The position numbers and the translations under genes were made by a program. A DNA stretch of 64,000 nucleotides from CAYYFX01 sp964571855 (lineage in GTDB: Bacteria > ARS69): contig CAZNDO010000019.1 of the NCBI GenBank assembly GCA_964571855.1, positions 1-64,000 on the forward strand, in the 5' to 3' direction. Positions within the stretch are counted from its first letter, which is position 1, and every line of letters starts with the position of its first letter. The notes under the pieces were generated by a model that did not search any database, was not told where the DNA came from, and worked only from the letters and a program-made list of their open reading frames with translations. Shown here piece by piece: positions 24,941 through 33,638 of the stretch.

Positions 24941-27004
24941 TTATCTGAGGAGTACGCCCTTCGTCGTGCGGGACTCGCCGCCGGAGACGAGCCGGAAGAA
25001 GTAGATGCCGCTGGCCGCGTCCGCGCCGCGATCGTCGCGGCCGTTCCAGGTCAGTGTCGTGCGGCCGGACGGGGCGTCCCCGTCCAGCAGCGTCTTCACC
25101 ACGCGGCCCGTCACGTCCACCACGAGCAGGCGCACCGGGCGCTCCTCGCCCAGCGCGAACGTCACGCGCGTGGCGGCGCCGAACGGGTTCGGCTCCGCCC
25201 CGGACAGCTCGAACGTCGCGCGATCGATCGCGGGCTCGCCGGCCGCGGTGGCTCCCGCATGCGGCGACCGGATCGCGAAGAACGCGGCGTCACCCGCGCC
25301 CGGCGCGTGCAGGCGGACCCGCGCACTGGACGCCACCGGCGCGGCGTTCGCGTCGAAGGAGAAGTTGAACAGCGCCTGGTACGGGATGGGGTTCGTCGCG
25401 CCCGCGCCCCCGTAGCTCCCGGTGGCCCACGTGATCCGTCCGTCGGCCAGGGTCATCGTCCACTCGTTCCCGGCGTCGAGGTCGATGTCGCGGAAGGACG
25501 CGCTCGTCACGTTCGCCGCGCCCACCGGGACCTCGAACCGCCCGATGCCGCGCGCGCAGGACTGGTTGTACACCACGTACTCGTAGTGCCAGGTCCCGCC
25601 GCCGAGATCGGTCACGCGGTTCGCCACGACGACGGTCCCGTCGTCCGCGGCCACGTCCTTCGAGTCCGTCTGCCCGCCCCACGCGAGGATGGCGGGGCCC
25701 GGGTTCGCGAGCACGCCGCCGCCGACATCCGGGAAGAGCCATGCCGTGCCGTTCCACGTGGGGATGCACTCCCGCCACCCGTAGTTGTTGGCGCGGTTCA
25801 CGTCGTCCATGACCCAGTACACGCCCTCGTAGAAGTAGCGCGCCCCGGCCACGAGCAGATCGCTCTCCCGCACCTCCAGGCGGTGCTGCACGCCGTTCAG
25901 GCCGGAGCCGTCGTTGCTGCGCACGCAGTCCACCGGCGTGCCGTCGAACCAGCTGCCGAGGCACTCCCACACGGCCGTGTGCGGGTTCACCTCCGCGCGC
26001 GGGCCGAGCCAGTACTGCGATCCGTTGTTGGCGATGGAGTAGGTGTCGGAGCAGCCCACGTTGAGCGTGCCGCCGCCGCCGCCGATGCAGCCGAGGTCGC
26101 ACTGGTTGCTCGCGAGCGCGTAGAAGCCGTGCTTCGTCCAGCTCCGCCCGATCTGCTCGAAGCGGCCGTTCTTCTCGCGGAACATCGCCAGGCCGATGAA
26201 CGGGTGGTTCTCCGCCATCGGCGCGTACCACGGGACGTTCACGCTGCCGTTGTTGCACGACGTGGTGTTGAACGACAGGCCCAGCGTGCCCGTGGGATAG
26301 GTGCCGATGCGGCCGAGGTCGTCCAGCCCGTAGACCTCCTGCAGCAGCACGTCGATGCCGGTCACCGCCGCGGCCGGCGGCGGCGGCGCCGGCGCCGACT
26401 CGCGGCGCAGCAGCTCCGTCCCCCACGAGAACTCGACGGCGCCCACCCAGTCGCCCGCCGCCTCCGGGCGGCCGATCGCCCGCGCGAACTCCGGCGCGAC
26501 GACCAGGTCGCCGGCCATGACCACCAGCCGCTCGCCATCCGGGAGGAACACGGGGGTGGCGCTGCGGATCTCGAACGGACCGAGCCTCGCGAAGCCCCGC
26601 TCGTGGAGCGAGCCGGGCCGCAGCACCAGGTCCCGCGGCGCCGCCCCGCGCGCGCTCGCGCGTCCCTCCGATCGCAGCGCGAGCCCGCCGTGATGACCCA
26701 CGGTGACCCCGGCGGAGAAGCCCGCGAACACGCCGTCCTCGATGCGGAACGTGACGCCGTCCTCCGCACGCACCGCGAACGCGTGCTGCCGCGCGCCGGC
26801 GGCGACGAACGCCGTCCGGGTCGCGCCGGCCGTGGTCTCGAGGCGGTCGAACGCGAAGCCGGCGGCGGCCAGCTGGGCGTCCACGATCGTGAGGGTGGTG
26901 ACGCCTCCCGTGACGCGCCGGATCTCGGTGTCCGCGAGCGCCGGGAGGGCGAGGGGAAGGACCGCGAGCGTTGCGATCCCCGCGAGGAACCCCGTCTGTC
27001 GCAT
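24941..27004 (-). CDS. large secreted protein of unknown function with FlgD-like C-terminal domain
   Basis: A 687-residue exported protein. Signal peptide residues about 1-22 (LAVLPLALPALA). The ATG at 27004 has GGAGG 6 bases upstream. The central part holds scattered cysteines (TTSCNNGSVN, NQCDLGCIGGGGG, WECLGSWFDG) and Gly/Asn-rich turns. I recognise no catalytic family. The last 90 residues (AEPNPFGAATRVTF, VVDVTGRVVKTL, WNGRDDRGADAASGIYFFRL) form the FlgD-like sorting domain. It has its own promoter and a strong hairpin after the stop, so it is monocistronic. Confidence 0.75.
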   Translation of the reverse strand: MRQTGFLAGIATLAVLPLALPALADTEIRRVTGGVTTLTIVDAQLAAAGFAFDRLETTAGATRTAFVAAGARQHAFAVRAEDGVTFRIEDGVFAGFSAGVTVGHHGGLALRSEGRASARGAAPRDLVLRPGSLHERGFARLGPFEIRSATPVFLPDGERLVVMAGDLVVAPEFARAIGRPEAAGDWVGAVEFSWGTELLRRESAPAPPPPAAAVTGIDVLLQEVYGLDDLGRIGTYPTGTLGLSFNTTSCNNGSVNVPWYAPMAENHPFIGLAMFREKNGRFEQIGRSWTKHGFYALASNQCDLGCIGGGGGTLNVGCSDTYSIANNGSQYWLGPRAEVNPHTAVWECLGSWFDGTPVDCVRSNDGSGLNGVQHRLEVRESDLLVAGARYFYEGVYWVMDDVNRANNYGWRECIPTWNGTAWLFPDVGGGVLANPGPAILAWGGQTDSKDVAADDGTVVVANRVTDLGGGTWHYEYVVYNQSCARGIGRFEVPVGAANVTSASFRDIDLDAGNEWTMTLADGRITWATGSYGGAGATNPIPYQALFNFSFDANAAPVASSARVRLHAPGAGDAAFFAIRSPHAGATAAGEPAIDRATFELSGAEPNPFGAATRVTFALGEERPVRLLVVDVTGRVVKTLLDGDAPSGRTTLTWNGRDDRGADAASGIYFFRLVSGGESRTTKGVLLR

Positions 27005-27092
27005 GTGGCACCTCCGTGATCCGACGGGATCCGCCGGCGACCGCACGCGGGCCGGGAGCGGGGCGGAATCTCGTGGAACCGGGGGCAACAGG

Positions 27093-27121
27093 ATACTAGA
27101 GCACCCAATCCGCTATTTCAA
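27093..27121 (-). promoter_or_regulatory. predicted sigma-70 promoter of the 24941-27004 gene
   Basis: On the minus strand TTGAAA (27121-27116), 17 bases, TAGTAT (27098-27093), giving an untranslated leader of about 80 bases. The AT-rich patch is distinctive in this GC-rich region. Confidence 0.5.
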
Positions 27122-27201
27122 GGGCTGCCGCGCCGCCGCCGGAAGCGCTCAACGTGCTGACGCGCAATGCGTTACGCCATTCCCGGGATCCGGGGCCGGA
27201 G

Positions 27202-27230
27202 TTGTCCGGACCAAAACGCGACGATATACT
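27202..27230 (+). promoter_or_regulatory. predicted sigma-70 promoter of the respiratory operon
   Basis: TTGTCC (27202-27207), 17 bases, TATACT (27225-27230), the latter 5 of 6 to consensus. Expected start near 27237, some 35 bases before the first GTG at 27271. It is divergent from the promoter at 27093-27121. Confidence 0.5.
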
Positions 27231-27270
27231 CCACATTATCCAGCCGGACCCGATCCCCCGGAGTGCGGAC

Positions 27271-28590
27271 GTGACGGCTCGCCTGCCCTTCGCCGCGACC
27301 CTCGGCGCCGCGCTCGCGGTGGCGGCGGGCGGGTGCGCGGAGTGGGACCGGTACTGGGCCGAGGATGGCGCCACCGGTCCGGGCTCGACCCGCGACACCA
27401 CGCCGCCCGTCGTGACGCTGCTCAACCCTTCCGGCCCGGACTCGCTGCAGGCCACGCCGGTCGGCGGCTCCGCGTATCGCATCGTCGCGCAGGCCTCGGA
27501 CGACGTGGGCGTCGCGCGCGTCCTCGTGTGGATCGACGACGACGCGCCGCGCGAGCTGACCTCCGCCCCGTGGGAAGTGCGGTGGGACACCACGCCGCTG
27601 GAGGAGTTGAGCCGGCACCGCGTGCGCGCCACCGCGGAGGACGCGGCCGGGAACGTCGGCAGCAGCGACCCCGCCTTCGCGCAGGTGTTCAACCAGGGTC
27701 CCGAGGTCCGCGTGTCCGACCCCGCGGACGGCGCCCTCGTGAAGGGCGTCGTGCCCGTGTCGGTGGACTTCCCCGGCGAGGTGCCGGAGCTCGAGAAGGT
27801 GGAGCTGATCGCGGACGTGTGGACCGTGGGGACGATCACCTCGCCGCCGTGGGTCCTGGACCTCGACACCACGACGCTCCCGCCGGGCGCGCACTACCTC
27901 GTGGCGAAGGCAACGACGGTGCTCGGCCATGTGGGCGTCAGCGATCCCGTGCGCGTGGAGGTGAACAACGGCGTGCCGGCGGTGTCCGTGCTCTTCCCCG
28001 GCGAGGGGCATCGCGTGGCCACGCGCGGCACGCTGGTGCTGCAGGCCGCCGCCTTCGACCCGGAGGAGGGACCGCTCGCGCCCGCGCAGGTCGCCTGGAT
28101 CTCGGACGCGGACGGCGTTCTCGGCACCGGCACGGAGCTGCGCAAGGCCGGCCTCTCCCCGGGGGATCACGTCCTGGTCGCGCGCGCCACGAACTCGTGG
28201 GGCACGTCGGCCGAGGACACCGTGGGCGTGACCGTGCTGGCCGCCCCGACCTACTCGTACGGCGCGGACATCCACTGGCCGCTGTTCGAGGACTTCTTCT
28301 GCACGTTCTGCCACCACCCGGCGTCCTCGGAGTACCCCAACAGCGAGCTGGACCTGCGGACGTACGAGTCCCTGATGGCGGGCGGGAAGACCACGATCTA
28401 CGAGTGCGTGTACCCGTGCCGGCCGGAGTCCAGCCTCGTGTACAACAAGATCGCGGAGGATGTCCCGTGGATCGGGAACCCCATGCCGCCTCCGCCCACG
28501 TTCCCGCCGGTGTTCGCGCCGATCGTCGAGCGCCTGCGCGTCTGGATCCTCGAAGGAGCGCCCCCGGATGATGCCGCGGCCTCCCCCTAG
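27271..28590 (+). CDS. lipoprotein with Ig-like domains and a C-terminal monohaem (PSCyt-like) module
   Basis: A 439-residue exported lipoprotein. The GTG at 27271 (GGAG upstream) opens a signal peptide with lipobox cysteine at residue 22 (VAAGGC). Residues about 45-330 form three Ig-like beta domains (TPPVVTLLNPSG, VRATAEDAAGNVG, HYLVAKATTVLGHVGVSDP). The C-terminal 100 residues hold one CxxCH haem motif, C-T-F-C-H at 344-348. LDLRTYESLMAGG, ESSLVYNKI and RLRVWILEGAPPD follow, the layout of planctomycete-type cytochrome c modules. First gene of the operon; it overlaps the next gene by 23 bases. It probably sits on the membrane and passes electrons to the partner proteins. Confidence 0.75.
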   Translation: MTARLPFAATLGAALAVAAGGCAEWDRYWAEDGATGPGSTRDTTPPVVTLLNPSGPDSLQATPVGGSAYRIVAQASDDVGVARVLVWIDDDAPRELTSAPWEVRWDTTPLEELSRHRVRATAEDAAGNVGSSDPAFAQVFNQGPEVRVSDPADGALVKGVVPVSVDFPGEVPELEKVELIADVWTVGTITSPPWVLDLDTTTLPPGAHYLVAKATTVLGHVGVSDPVRVEVNNGVPAVSVLFPGEGHRVATRGTLVLQAAAFDPEEGPLAPAQVAWISDADGVLGTGTELRKAGLSPGDHVLVARATNSWGTSAEDTVGVTVLAAPTYSYGADIHWPLFEDFFCTFCHHPASSEYPNSELDLRTYESLMAGGKTTIYECVYPCRPESSLVYNKIAEDVPWIGNPMPPPPTFPPVFAPIVERLRVWILEGAPPDDAAASP

Positions 28591-29698
28591 CGCCGGCCGG
28601 CGTCCCGCGAGAGGCCTCGGGATCGCGGCGGCGCTTGCCGTCCTGCTGGCCGCCGCGCTCGCGCCCCCCGCGCACGCCGCGCGCTGGACGTTCTCCGGCA
28701 CGGCGAGCCTGCAGTACCGCGACCTCCTGGACGTCCCGGACGACGAGGAGCCGCTCGGCAAGCTCGGCGCGGTGGCGGAGTGGAGCCTGAAGACGCGGGT
28801 GGAGGTGTCCGACCGCGTGGCGGCCAGCGCGCGCCTGTGCTCCGCATGCCACGACATCACCTTGAACCACGCGTTCGCCGAGATCCGCCTGGCGCCGCGC
28901 GTCACGATGGAGGCGGGACGCATCGAGGTCCCGTTCGGAGACTTCTGGCAGCGGCACGACCCCGCGAGCGATGCGTTCCTGTCGAAGCCCCTGCCCTACG
29001 CCATGGGGCACATGCTGCGGTATCAGGCGGACCGCATGAACCTCGGCGTCCTCCCGATGCCGTACGTGGACGAGGGCGTGACCGTTTCCGCGGACTGGTG
29101 GTTCCGCGACGCCGTGCAGCTCTGGGTGGCGGCGTGGGGCGTGAACGGGTTGCAGTCGGGCGCCCCGCGCGACTTCACGTTCAAGAACCAGCTCGGCGAC
29201 GGCGGCTTCAGCGACAACAACGACGAGCCGTCCTGGGGCGGACGCGTGGCGCTGGGATGGAAGGACCTCACCGGCGGCGCGTCGTTCCTGCGCGGGGCGT
29301 ACGACCCGGACGCGGAGTTCGAGTACACGGTGTGGGGCGTGGACGCGTCCGCGCGCGTCGGCGGCGTGCAGCTGCGCGGGGAGTACGTGGCACGCGAGAA
29401 CGACGTGCTCGACGCCGCGGGAGCACGGCGCCTCCTGCGCAAGAAGGGATTCCACGTGCAGGCGGAGTCCCCCGCGGTGCGGCACGTGTCGCTCGTGGGC
29501 CGCGTGGACGGCCTGCTGCGCCAGGGCCCGCCGCTCGCCACCGTGAACGACGAGTCCACCGGGCTCGTGCGCTGGACCGGCGGCGTGAACGTGGCGCCGG
29601 GCCTGGACTGGTCCGTCCGGCTGCAGTTCGAGCACTGGCGCTTCACCGATTTCGTGGAGTCCGACGTGGTCCGCTTCGGCATCCTCACCTCGTACTGA
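28568..29698 (+). CDS. outer-membrane beta-barrel (porin-like) protein with a CxxCH motif
   Basis: A 376-residue protein with a signal peptide (about 1-38, ending APPAHA). Long alternating amphipathic strands follow (WTFSGTASLQYRDLLD, AVAEWSLKTRVEVSDRVA, VSADWWFRDAVQLWVAAWGV), ending in an aromatic residue (LTSY) as outer-membrane barrels do. Residues 91-95 read C-S-A-C-H, a c-type haem-binding motif, inside the predicted barrel. DFWQRHDPASDAFLSKPLPY is like phosphate-selective-porin relatives. GAAGGAG-type ribosome site lies inside the previous gene. In this operon the barrel may bring electrons or a substrate across the outer membrane. Confidence 0.65.
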   Translation: MMPRPPPSAGRRPARGLGIAAALAVLLAAALAPPAHAARWTFSGTASLQYRDLLDVPDDEEPLGKLGAVAEWSLKTRVEVSDRVAASARLCSACHDITLNHAFAEIRLAPRVTMEAGRIEVPFGDFWQRHDPASDAFLSKPLPYAMGHMLRYQADRMNLGVLPMPYVDEGVTVSADWWFRDAVQLWVAAWGVNGLQSGAPRDFTFKNQLGDGGFSDNNDEPSWGGRVALGWKDLTGGASFLRGAYDPDAEFEYTVWGVDASARVGGVQLRGEYVARENDVLDAAGARRLLRKKGFHVQAESPAVRHVSLVGRVDGLLRQGPPLATVNDESTGLVRWTGGVNVAPGLDWSVRLQFEHWRFTDFVESDVVRFGILTSY

Positions 29699-29709
29699 GA
29701 GGCGCACCG

Positions 29710-30864
29710 ATGGGCGAAGAACCGGCCGTCCCCCGCCGCACGGTCCTGCTCCCGGTCGCCGCCGTCGCGGCCGTCGTTGCCGCCGCGGCCGCGGGGCTGC
29801 CCGCCGTGCCGGACTCCCGCGCGCAGTCCGCCCCCGCGGACTCCACGGAGATGCGGGTGTTCGAAGCGGACCTCGGGCCCGCGTGGATCGACGTGAGCGC
29901 CTATCCCCCCGCGCAGCAGAAGGCGTACGCGCTCTTCGCGCAGCGCTGCTGCAAGTGCCACACGCTCGCCCGCCCGGTCAACTCCACGCTCAAGCCCGAG
30001 GACTGGGACGCGTACGTGCAGCGCATGAGCCGCAAGCCCGGCTCGGGCATCTCCCCCGCCGACGCCGGGGTGATCCGGGACTTCCTCGTGTTCGACGGGA
30101 CGCGCCGCGCCCGCAGGTCGGGGATCGACCCCGAGCTGGTGCCGTTCCTGAAGGTCAGCCGCGAGCTTTCCGGCGTGGAGCGGTTCCCCGCGTGCCTGCG
30201 CGACATCCGGCCCGCGGAGGACGGCACGCTGCGCGTCCGCGTGGCGGCGGATCCGCGCGCGGACCTGAGCCGGTTCGTCGCCGCCGACGACGGGCAGAAG
30301 CTCGTGAAGTGGAGCCGCCGCGCGGCGCACGAGGGTGAGATCGTGCGCGCGGACGCGGCGCGACCCGGGAAGGCGGCGCTCGAGGATGCCGCGGCCCCGG
30401 CGTCCGCCGCGGTGGTCGCCGCCGCCACGGATGCGGTGGGCGACGCGGCCGATCCGCGCGAGCGCGTCGAGCGCATCCTGGACTTCCTGGACGAGGAGAT
30501 GGCGCGCGAGCACCGCCCGGGCACCGCGGACGCCGCCGCCGTCCTGGCCGACCCGCGCGGCGACGCCACCGAGTTCACGCGGCTCTTCGTGGCCATGTGC
30601 CGCGCCGCGGGCGTGCCCGCGCGCCCGTGCGCCGGGCTCGTGGCGCGGCGCACGTCGTTCCACGCTTCGGTGTGGGCCGAGGTGCTGCTGGACGGGACGT
30701 GGGTGGAGGCCGACCCGTATCTCGGGCAGCTTCCCGCGGACCTCACGCACGTCCGCGTGCAGGGCGCCGCGGCGTCGGGCGCCTGGGACGCGGCGCGCGC
30801 CGGCAGCGCCGACCGCCTGCGCCTCCACGTGGACGTGCCGGAGGACGTCCCGGGAGCGGGATAG
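29710..30864 (+). CDS. c-type cytochrome fused to a degenerate transglutaminase-like domain
   Basis: A 384-residue exported protein. An N-terminal hydrophobic segment (about 12-30) acts as signal or anchor. A single haem motif C-C-K-C-H is at residues 80-84. Residues about 245-350 form a transglutaminase/papain-like domain with the conserved tail DPYLGQLPADLTHVRV. The catalytic cysteine position reads G-D-A (Ala286) where active members have G-D-C, and the catalytic His just before the W-A-E-V strand is replaced (Ser320). The domain is therefore probably structural or ligand-binding. Follows the barrel gene by 11 bases and precedes the FAD protein by 2. Confidence 0.75.
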   Translation: MGEEPAVPRRTVLLPVAAVAAVVAAAAAGLPAVPDSRAQSAPADSTEMRVFEADLGPAWIDVSAYPPAQQKAYALFAQRCCKCHTLARPVNSTLKPEDWDAYVQRMSRKPGSGISPADAGVIRDFLVFDGTRRARRSGIDPELVPFLKVSRELSGVERFPACLRDIRPAEDGTLRVRVAADPRADLSRFVAADDGQKLVKWSRRAAHEGEIVRADAARPGKAALEDAAAPASAAVVAAATDAVGDAADPRERVERILDFLDEEMAREHRPGTADAAAVLADPRGDATEFTRLFVAMCRAAGVPARPCAGLVARRTSFHASVWAEVLLDGTWVEADPYLGQLPADLTHVRVQGAAASGAWDAARAGSADRLRLHVDVPEDVPGAG

Positions 30865-30866
30865 CC

Positions 30867-32453
30867 ATGGACGACGATCGCCGCGCCCCCGCGCCCTGCC
30901 GCGCCGCCTGCCCCGCGGACAAGAACGTCCCGGAATTCCTGCGCGCGATCGCGCGGGGGGACACCGACGAGGCGTGGCGCATCGCATACCGCGACAACCT
31001 GTTCCCCGGCGTGCTGGGGTGGATCTGCCCGCGCCCCTGCGAGGCCGCGTGCCGCCTCGCGCGGGACGGCGAGGCGATCCCCGTGTGCGACCTGAAGCGC
31101 TGGGTCACGGGTGCGCACGCCCCGCCCGACGACCTGCGCGCGGAGATCGTCGCGGGCGACGGTCCCGCGATCGCCGTGATCGGCGCGGGGCCCTCGGGGC
31201 TCGCCGCCGCGCACGATCTCGCATGCGCGGGCGCGCGCGTCACCCTCCTGGATCGCGAGGCGCGTCCCGGGGGCCTGCTCGCCGGGTGCATCCCCGCCTT
31301 CCGGCTGCCCCCGTCCGTCGTCCGCGACGACATCCGCCGCGTCCTGGATCTCGGCGTGGCATTCCGCGGCGGCTTCGTCCTGGACGGCCCGGGCGCCATC
31401 GCCCGTCTGCGTGCGCAAGGGTTCGCCGCCGTGCTGGTCGCGGTCGGCGCGGGCGACGACGCGGAGCCGGACATCCCCGGCTGGCGCCGCGGGCCGGCGC
31501 AGCACACGGCGATCGCGTTCCTGCGCGACGCGGCGAGCGGGGACGCGGCCGTCCGCGCGCGCCGGGTGGTGGTGGTGGGCGGCGGCAACGGCGCGTTCGA
31601 CACCGCGCGCACGGCCGTCCGCCTCGGCGCGGCGGACGTCCGCGTCGTGTACCGCCGCGACCGCGCCGCGCTGCCCGCATTCGCGCGCGAGGTTGCCGCG
31701 GCGGAATCCGAGGGCGTGCGGCTCGTGACGCGCGCCGTCCCCCGCGAGGTCGTGACGGAGGGCGATCGCGTGCGCGGCCTCCGCTGCGCGCCGTCGTGGG
31801 ACGGCGACGGCGCGACGGATCGCACGGCGCCGCCGGCATTCGACGAGGCGCGCCCATGGATCGAGCCCGCCGACGTGCTGATCTTCGCACTCGGCCAGCG
31901 GCCCGGGCCGGCGGCCGGGCGTCTCGACGGGCCGGACGTCTTCCGCGTGCTCTCCGGCGGCGGCACCGTGGTGGACGCGATCGCCGCCGGGCGCCGTGCG
32001 GCGCGTGCGCTCGTGGACACCCTCGCCGGCGCCGGGCGATGGAACGCGCCGTTCGCGCTGCGCGTGATCCCGCCCGTGCGCGCGGTGCCCCCGGCCGCGG
32101 TCGTCGTTCCCGGCACGCTGCCCGCCGCCGTGGCGCGGCATCACGCCGCGCGCTGTCTTGGGTGCGACCGGCTGCTCGCCCTCGACGCCGCGGCCTGCAT
32201 CCTGTGCGGGCGCTGCGCGCAGGCGTGCGCGTGGCACGCGCTCACGTGGTCCCGCGCCGACGGGGACGCGTGGCGCCTCTCGATCGACGACGACGCCTGC
32301 CGCCGCTGCGGCGCGTGCGTCGAGACCTGCCCTTCGCGGGCCCTCGGATGGAGACCATGGAGCATGCCGAACCGCCTTCGCCCGGTGCACCCCGCGGCGC
32401 AGGCAGCCTCTCCCGCCGCGACGTCCTCGGACGCCTCGGCTGGGCGGGCCTGA
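30867..32453 (+). CDS. GltD-like FAD/NAD(P) oxidoreductase with C-terminal 2x[4Fe-4S] ferredoxin domain
   Basis: A 528-residue soluble flavoprotein. The N-terminus has the helical Fe-S domain of glutamate-synthase small subunits (CRAACPADKNVPEFLRAI, CPRPCEAACRL). An FAD site IAVIGAGPSGLAAAHDL and an NAD(P) site RVVVVGGGNGAFDTARTAVR follow. Near the C-terminus two ferredoxin clusters read C-I-L-C-G-R-C-A-Q-A-C and C-R-R-C-G-A-C-V-E-T-C-P. No signal peptide. It could feed electrons from NAD(P)H to, or take them from, the Rieske/cytochrome b proteins encoded next. The last 35 residues are low-complexity and overlap the Rieske gene in another frame. Confidence 0.82.
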   Translation: MDDDRRAPAPCRAACPADKNVPEFLRAIARGDTDEAWRIAYRDNLFPGVLGWICPRPCEAACRLARDGEAIPVCDLKRWVTGAHAPPDDLRAEIVAGDGPAIAVIGAGPSGLAAAHDLACAGARVTLLDREARPGGLLAGCIPAFRLPPSVVRDDIRRVLDLGVAFRGGFVLDGPGAIARLRAQGFAAVLVAVGAGDDAEPDIPGWRRGPAQHTAIAFLRDAASGDAAVRARRVVVVGGGNGAFDTARTAVRLGAADVRVVYRRDRAALPAFAREVAAAESEGVRLVTRAVPREVVTEGDRVRGLRCAPSWDGDGATDRTAPPAFDEARPWIEPADVLIFALGQRPGPAAGRLDGPDVFRVLSGGGTVVDAIAAGRRAARALVDTLAGAGRWNAPFALRVIPPVRAVPPAAVVVPGTLPAAVARHHAARCLGCDRLLALDAAACILCGRCAQACAWHALTWSRADGDAWRLSIDDDACRRCGACVETCPSRALGWRPWSMPNRLRPVHPAAQAASPAATSSDASAGRA

Positions 32454-32878
32454 GCGCGCTGGCGCTGGCCTCCGGCCCGGCGCTGTTCCGCTTCCTCCGC
32501 CCCGCCGCCGCGCGCGGCGGCGCGGGGCGCGTGGACGTGGGGGCGCTGCGCGACGTGCCCGCGGGCGCCGTGGTCACGCGCTGGGTGGCGCGGCACGGGC
32601 TGTGGGTGGTGCACCGCGAGGGCCGGGTGTTCGCCCTCGAGGCGCGCTGCACGCACCTCGGGTGCACGCCCCGCTGGGAGCCGGACCGCGGCGCGTTCCA
32701 CTGCCCGTGCCACGGCAGCCGCTTCACGCCGGACGGCGAGGTGCTGAACGGTCCCGCGGTGCAGCCGCTCCCGCGGTTCGCGATCGCGCGCGAGGGCGAC
32801 GCGCTGCTCGTGGACCGCGCGCGGCGCGCCCCCATGGAGCGCGCGCTGCACGATCCGCGGTTCTGGGTGCCGGGATGA
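32348..32878 (+). CDS. Rieske [2Fe-2S] protein with twin-arginine signal
   Basis: A 176-residue iron-sulphur subunit. SRRDVLGRLGW at about residues 22-32 is a twin-arginine export signal followed by one membrane helix. Cluster ligands are in CTHLGC and CPCHGSRF, the two Rieske boxes, and both disulphide cysteines are present. The protein oxidises quinol in bc1/b6f-type complexes. The ATG at 32348 (or 32357) lies about 100 bases inside the upstream gene, an unusually long overlap. The stop overlaps the cytochrome b start as ATGA. One would expect cytochrome b and a cytochrome c partner, and both follow. Confidence 0.9.
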   Translation: METMEHAEPPSPGAPRGAGSLSRRDVLGRLGWAGLSALALASGPALFRFLRPAAARGGAGRVDVGALRDVPAGAVVTRWVARHGLWVVHREGRVFALEARCTHLGCTPRWEPDRGAFHCPCHGSRFTPDGEVLNGPAVQPLPRFAIAREGDALLVDRARRAPMERALHDPRFWVPG

Positions 32879-33627
32879 CGCGCCCGCGCCGCCCGCTGCG
32901 GGACAGCCAGATCGTCCGCTCCGTGTTCCGCGTGGGCATCCCGCGCTCCGCGCGGGAGCGCGTGGCCGCCATCACGTCCAGCGCGATCCTGCACGTGCAC
33001 CCGCCGCAGGTCTCCGCCGCCTCGCTCCGGCTGCGGCGCACGTTCTGCATGGGCGGGCTGTCGTTCCTCGCGTTCGTGGTCCTCACCGTGACCGGCGTCC
33101 TGCTCATGTTCCACTACCGGCCCACCCCCGAGCACGCGTACGCGGACCTCGAGGACCTGATGCACGTGGTCCCCTACGGGCGGCTCCTGCGGAACATGCA
33201 CCGCTGGGCGGCGCACGCCATGGTGCTCCTCGTGATCGCGCACATGGTGCGGGTGTTCCTCGCCGGCGCGTACCGGCCGCCGCGCGAGTTCAACTGGGTG
33301 GTGGGCGTGCTCCTGCTCGCGCTCACGCTCTTCCTGAGCTTCACGGGATACCTGCTCCCCTGGGACCAGCTGGCGTTCTGGGCCGTCACGGTGGGGACGA
33401 ACATGGGGGCCGCCACGGCGCTGATCGGTCACGCGGGGCCGTTCGCGGTCGTCGGCGAGGACGCGGACGTGCGCGCCCTCCTGCTGGGCGGGCGCTCCGT
33501 CGGCGCGCCCGCGCTCCTGCGCTTCTACGTGCTGCATTGCGTCGTCGTGCCGCTGGTCGCCGCCGTGCTGATGGCCGTCCACTTCTACCGGGTGCGCCGC
33601 GACGGCGGCGTGGCCGCGCGCTACTGA
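32875..33627 (+). CDS. cytochrome b (N-terminal, b6-type) subunit
   Basis: A 250-residue membrane protein with four main hydrophobic helices. The haem-b histidines are visible as paired His in NMHRWAAHAMVLLVIAHMVR and in YVLHCVVVPLVAAVLMAVHF. FTGYLLPWDQLAFWAVTVGT is the highly conserved quinone-site block. Length matches the b6 form, in which cytochrome b is split, and the C-terminal part is encoded by the next gene. Confidence 0.92.
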   Translation: MTRPRRPLRDSQIVRSVFRVGIPRSARERVAAITSSAILHVHPPQVSAASLRLRRTFCMGGLSFLAFVVLTVTGVLLMFHYRPTPEHAYADLEDLMHVVPYGRLLRNMHRWAAHAMVLLVIAHMVRVFLAGAYRPPREFNWVVGVLLLALTLFLSFTGYLLPWDQLAFWAVTVGTNMGAATALIGHAGPFAVVGEDADVRALLLGGRSVGAPALLRFYVLHCVVVPLVAAVLMAVHFYRVRRDGGVAARY

Positions 33628-33638
33628 GGGGACACGCC

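Noticed and set aside
24941..27004. Possible collagen- or lectin-type domain in the Gly-rich middle
   Set aside because: The short Gly run and scattered cysteines do not match a known repeat; left as unknown.
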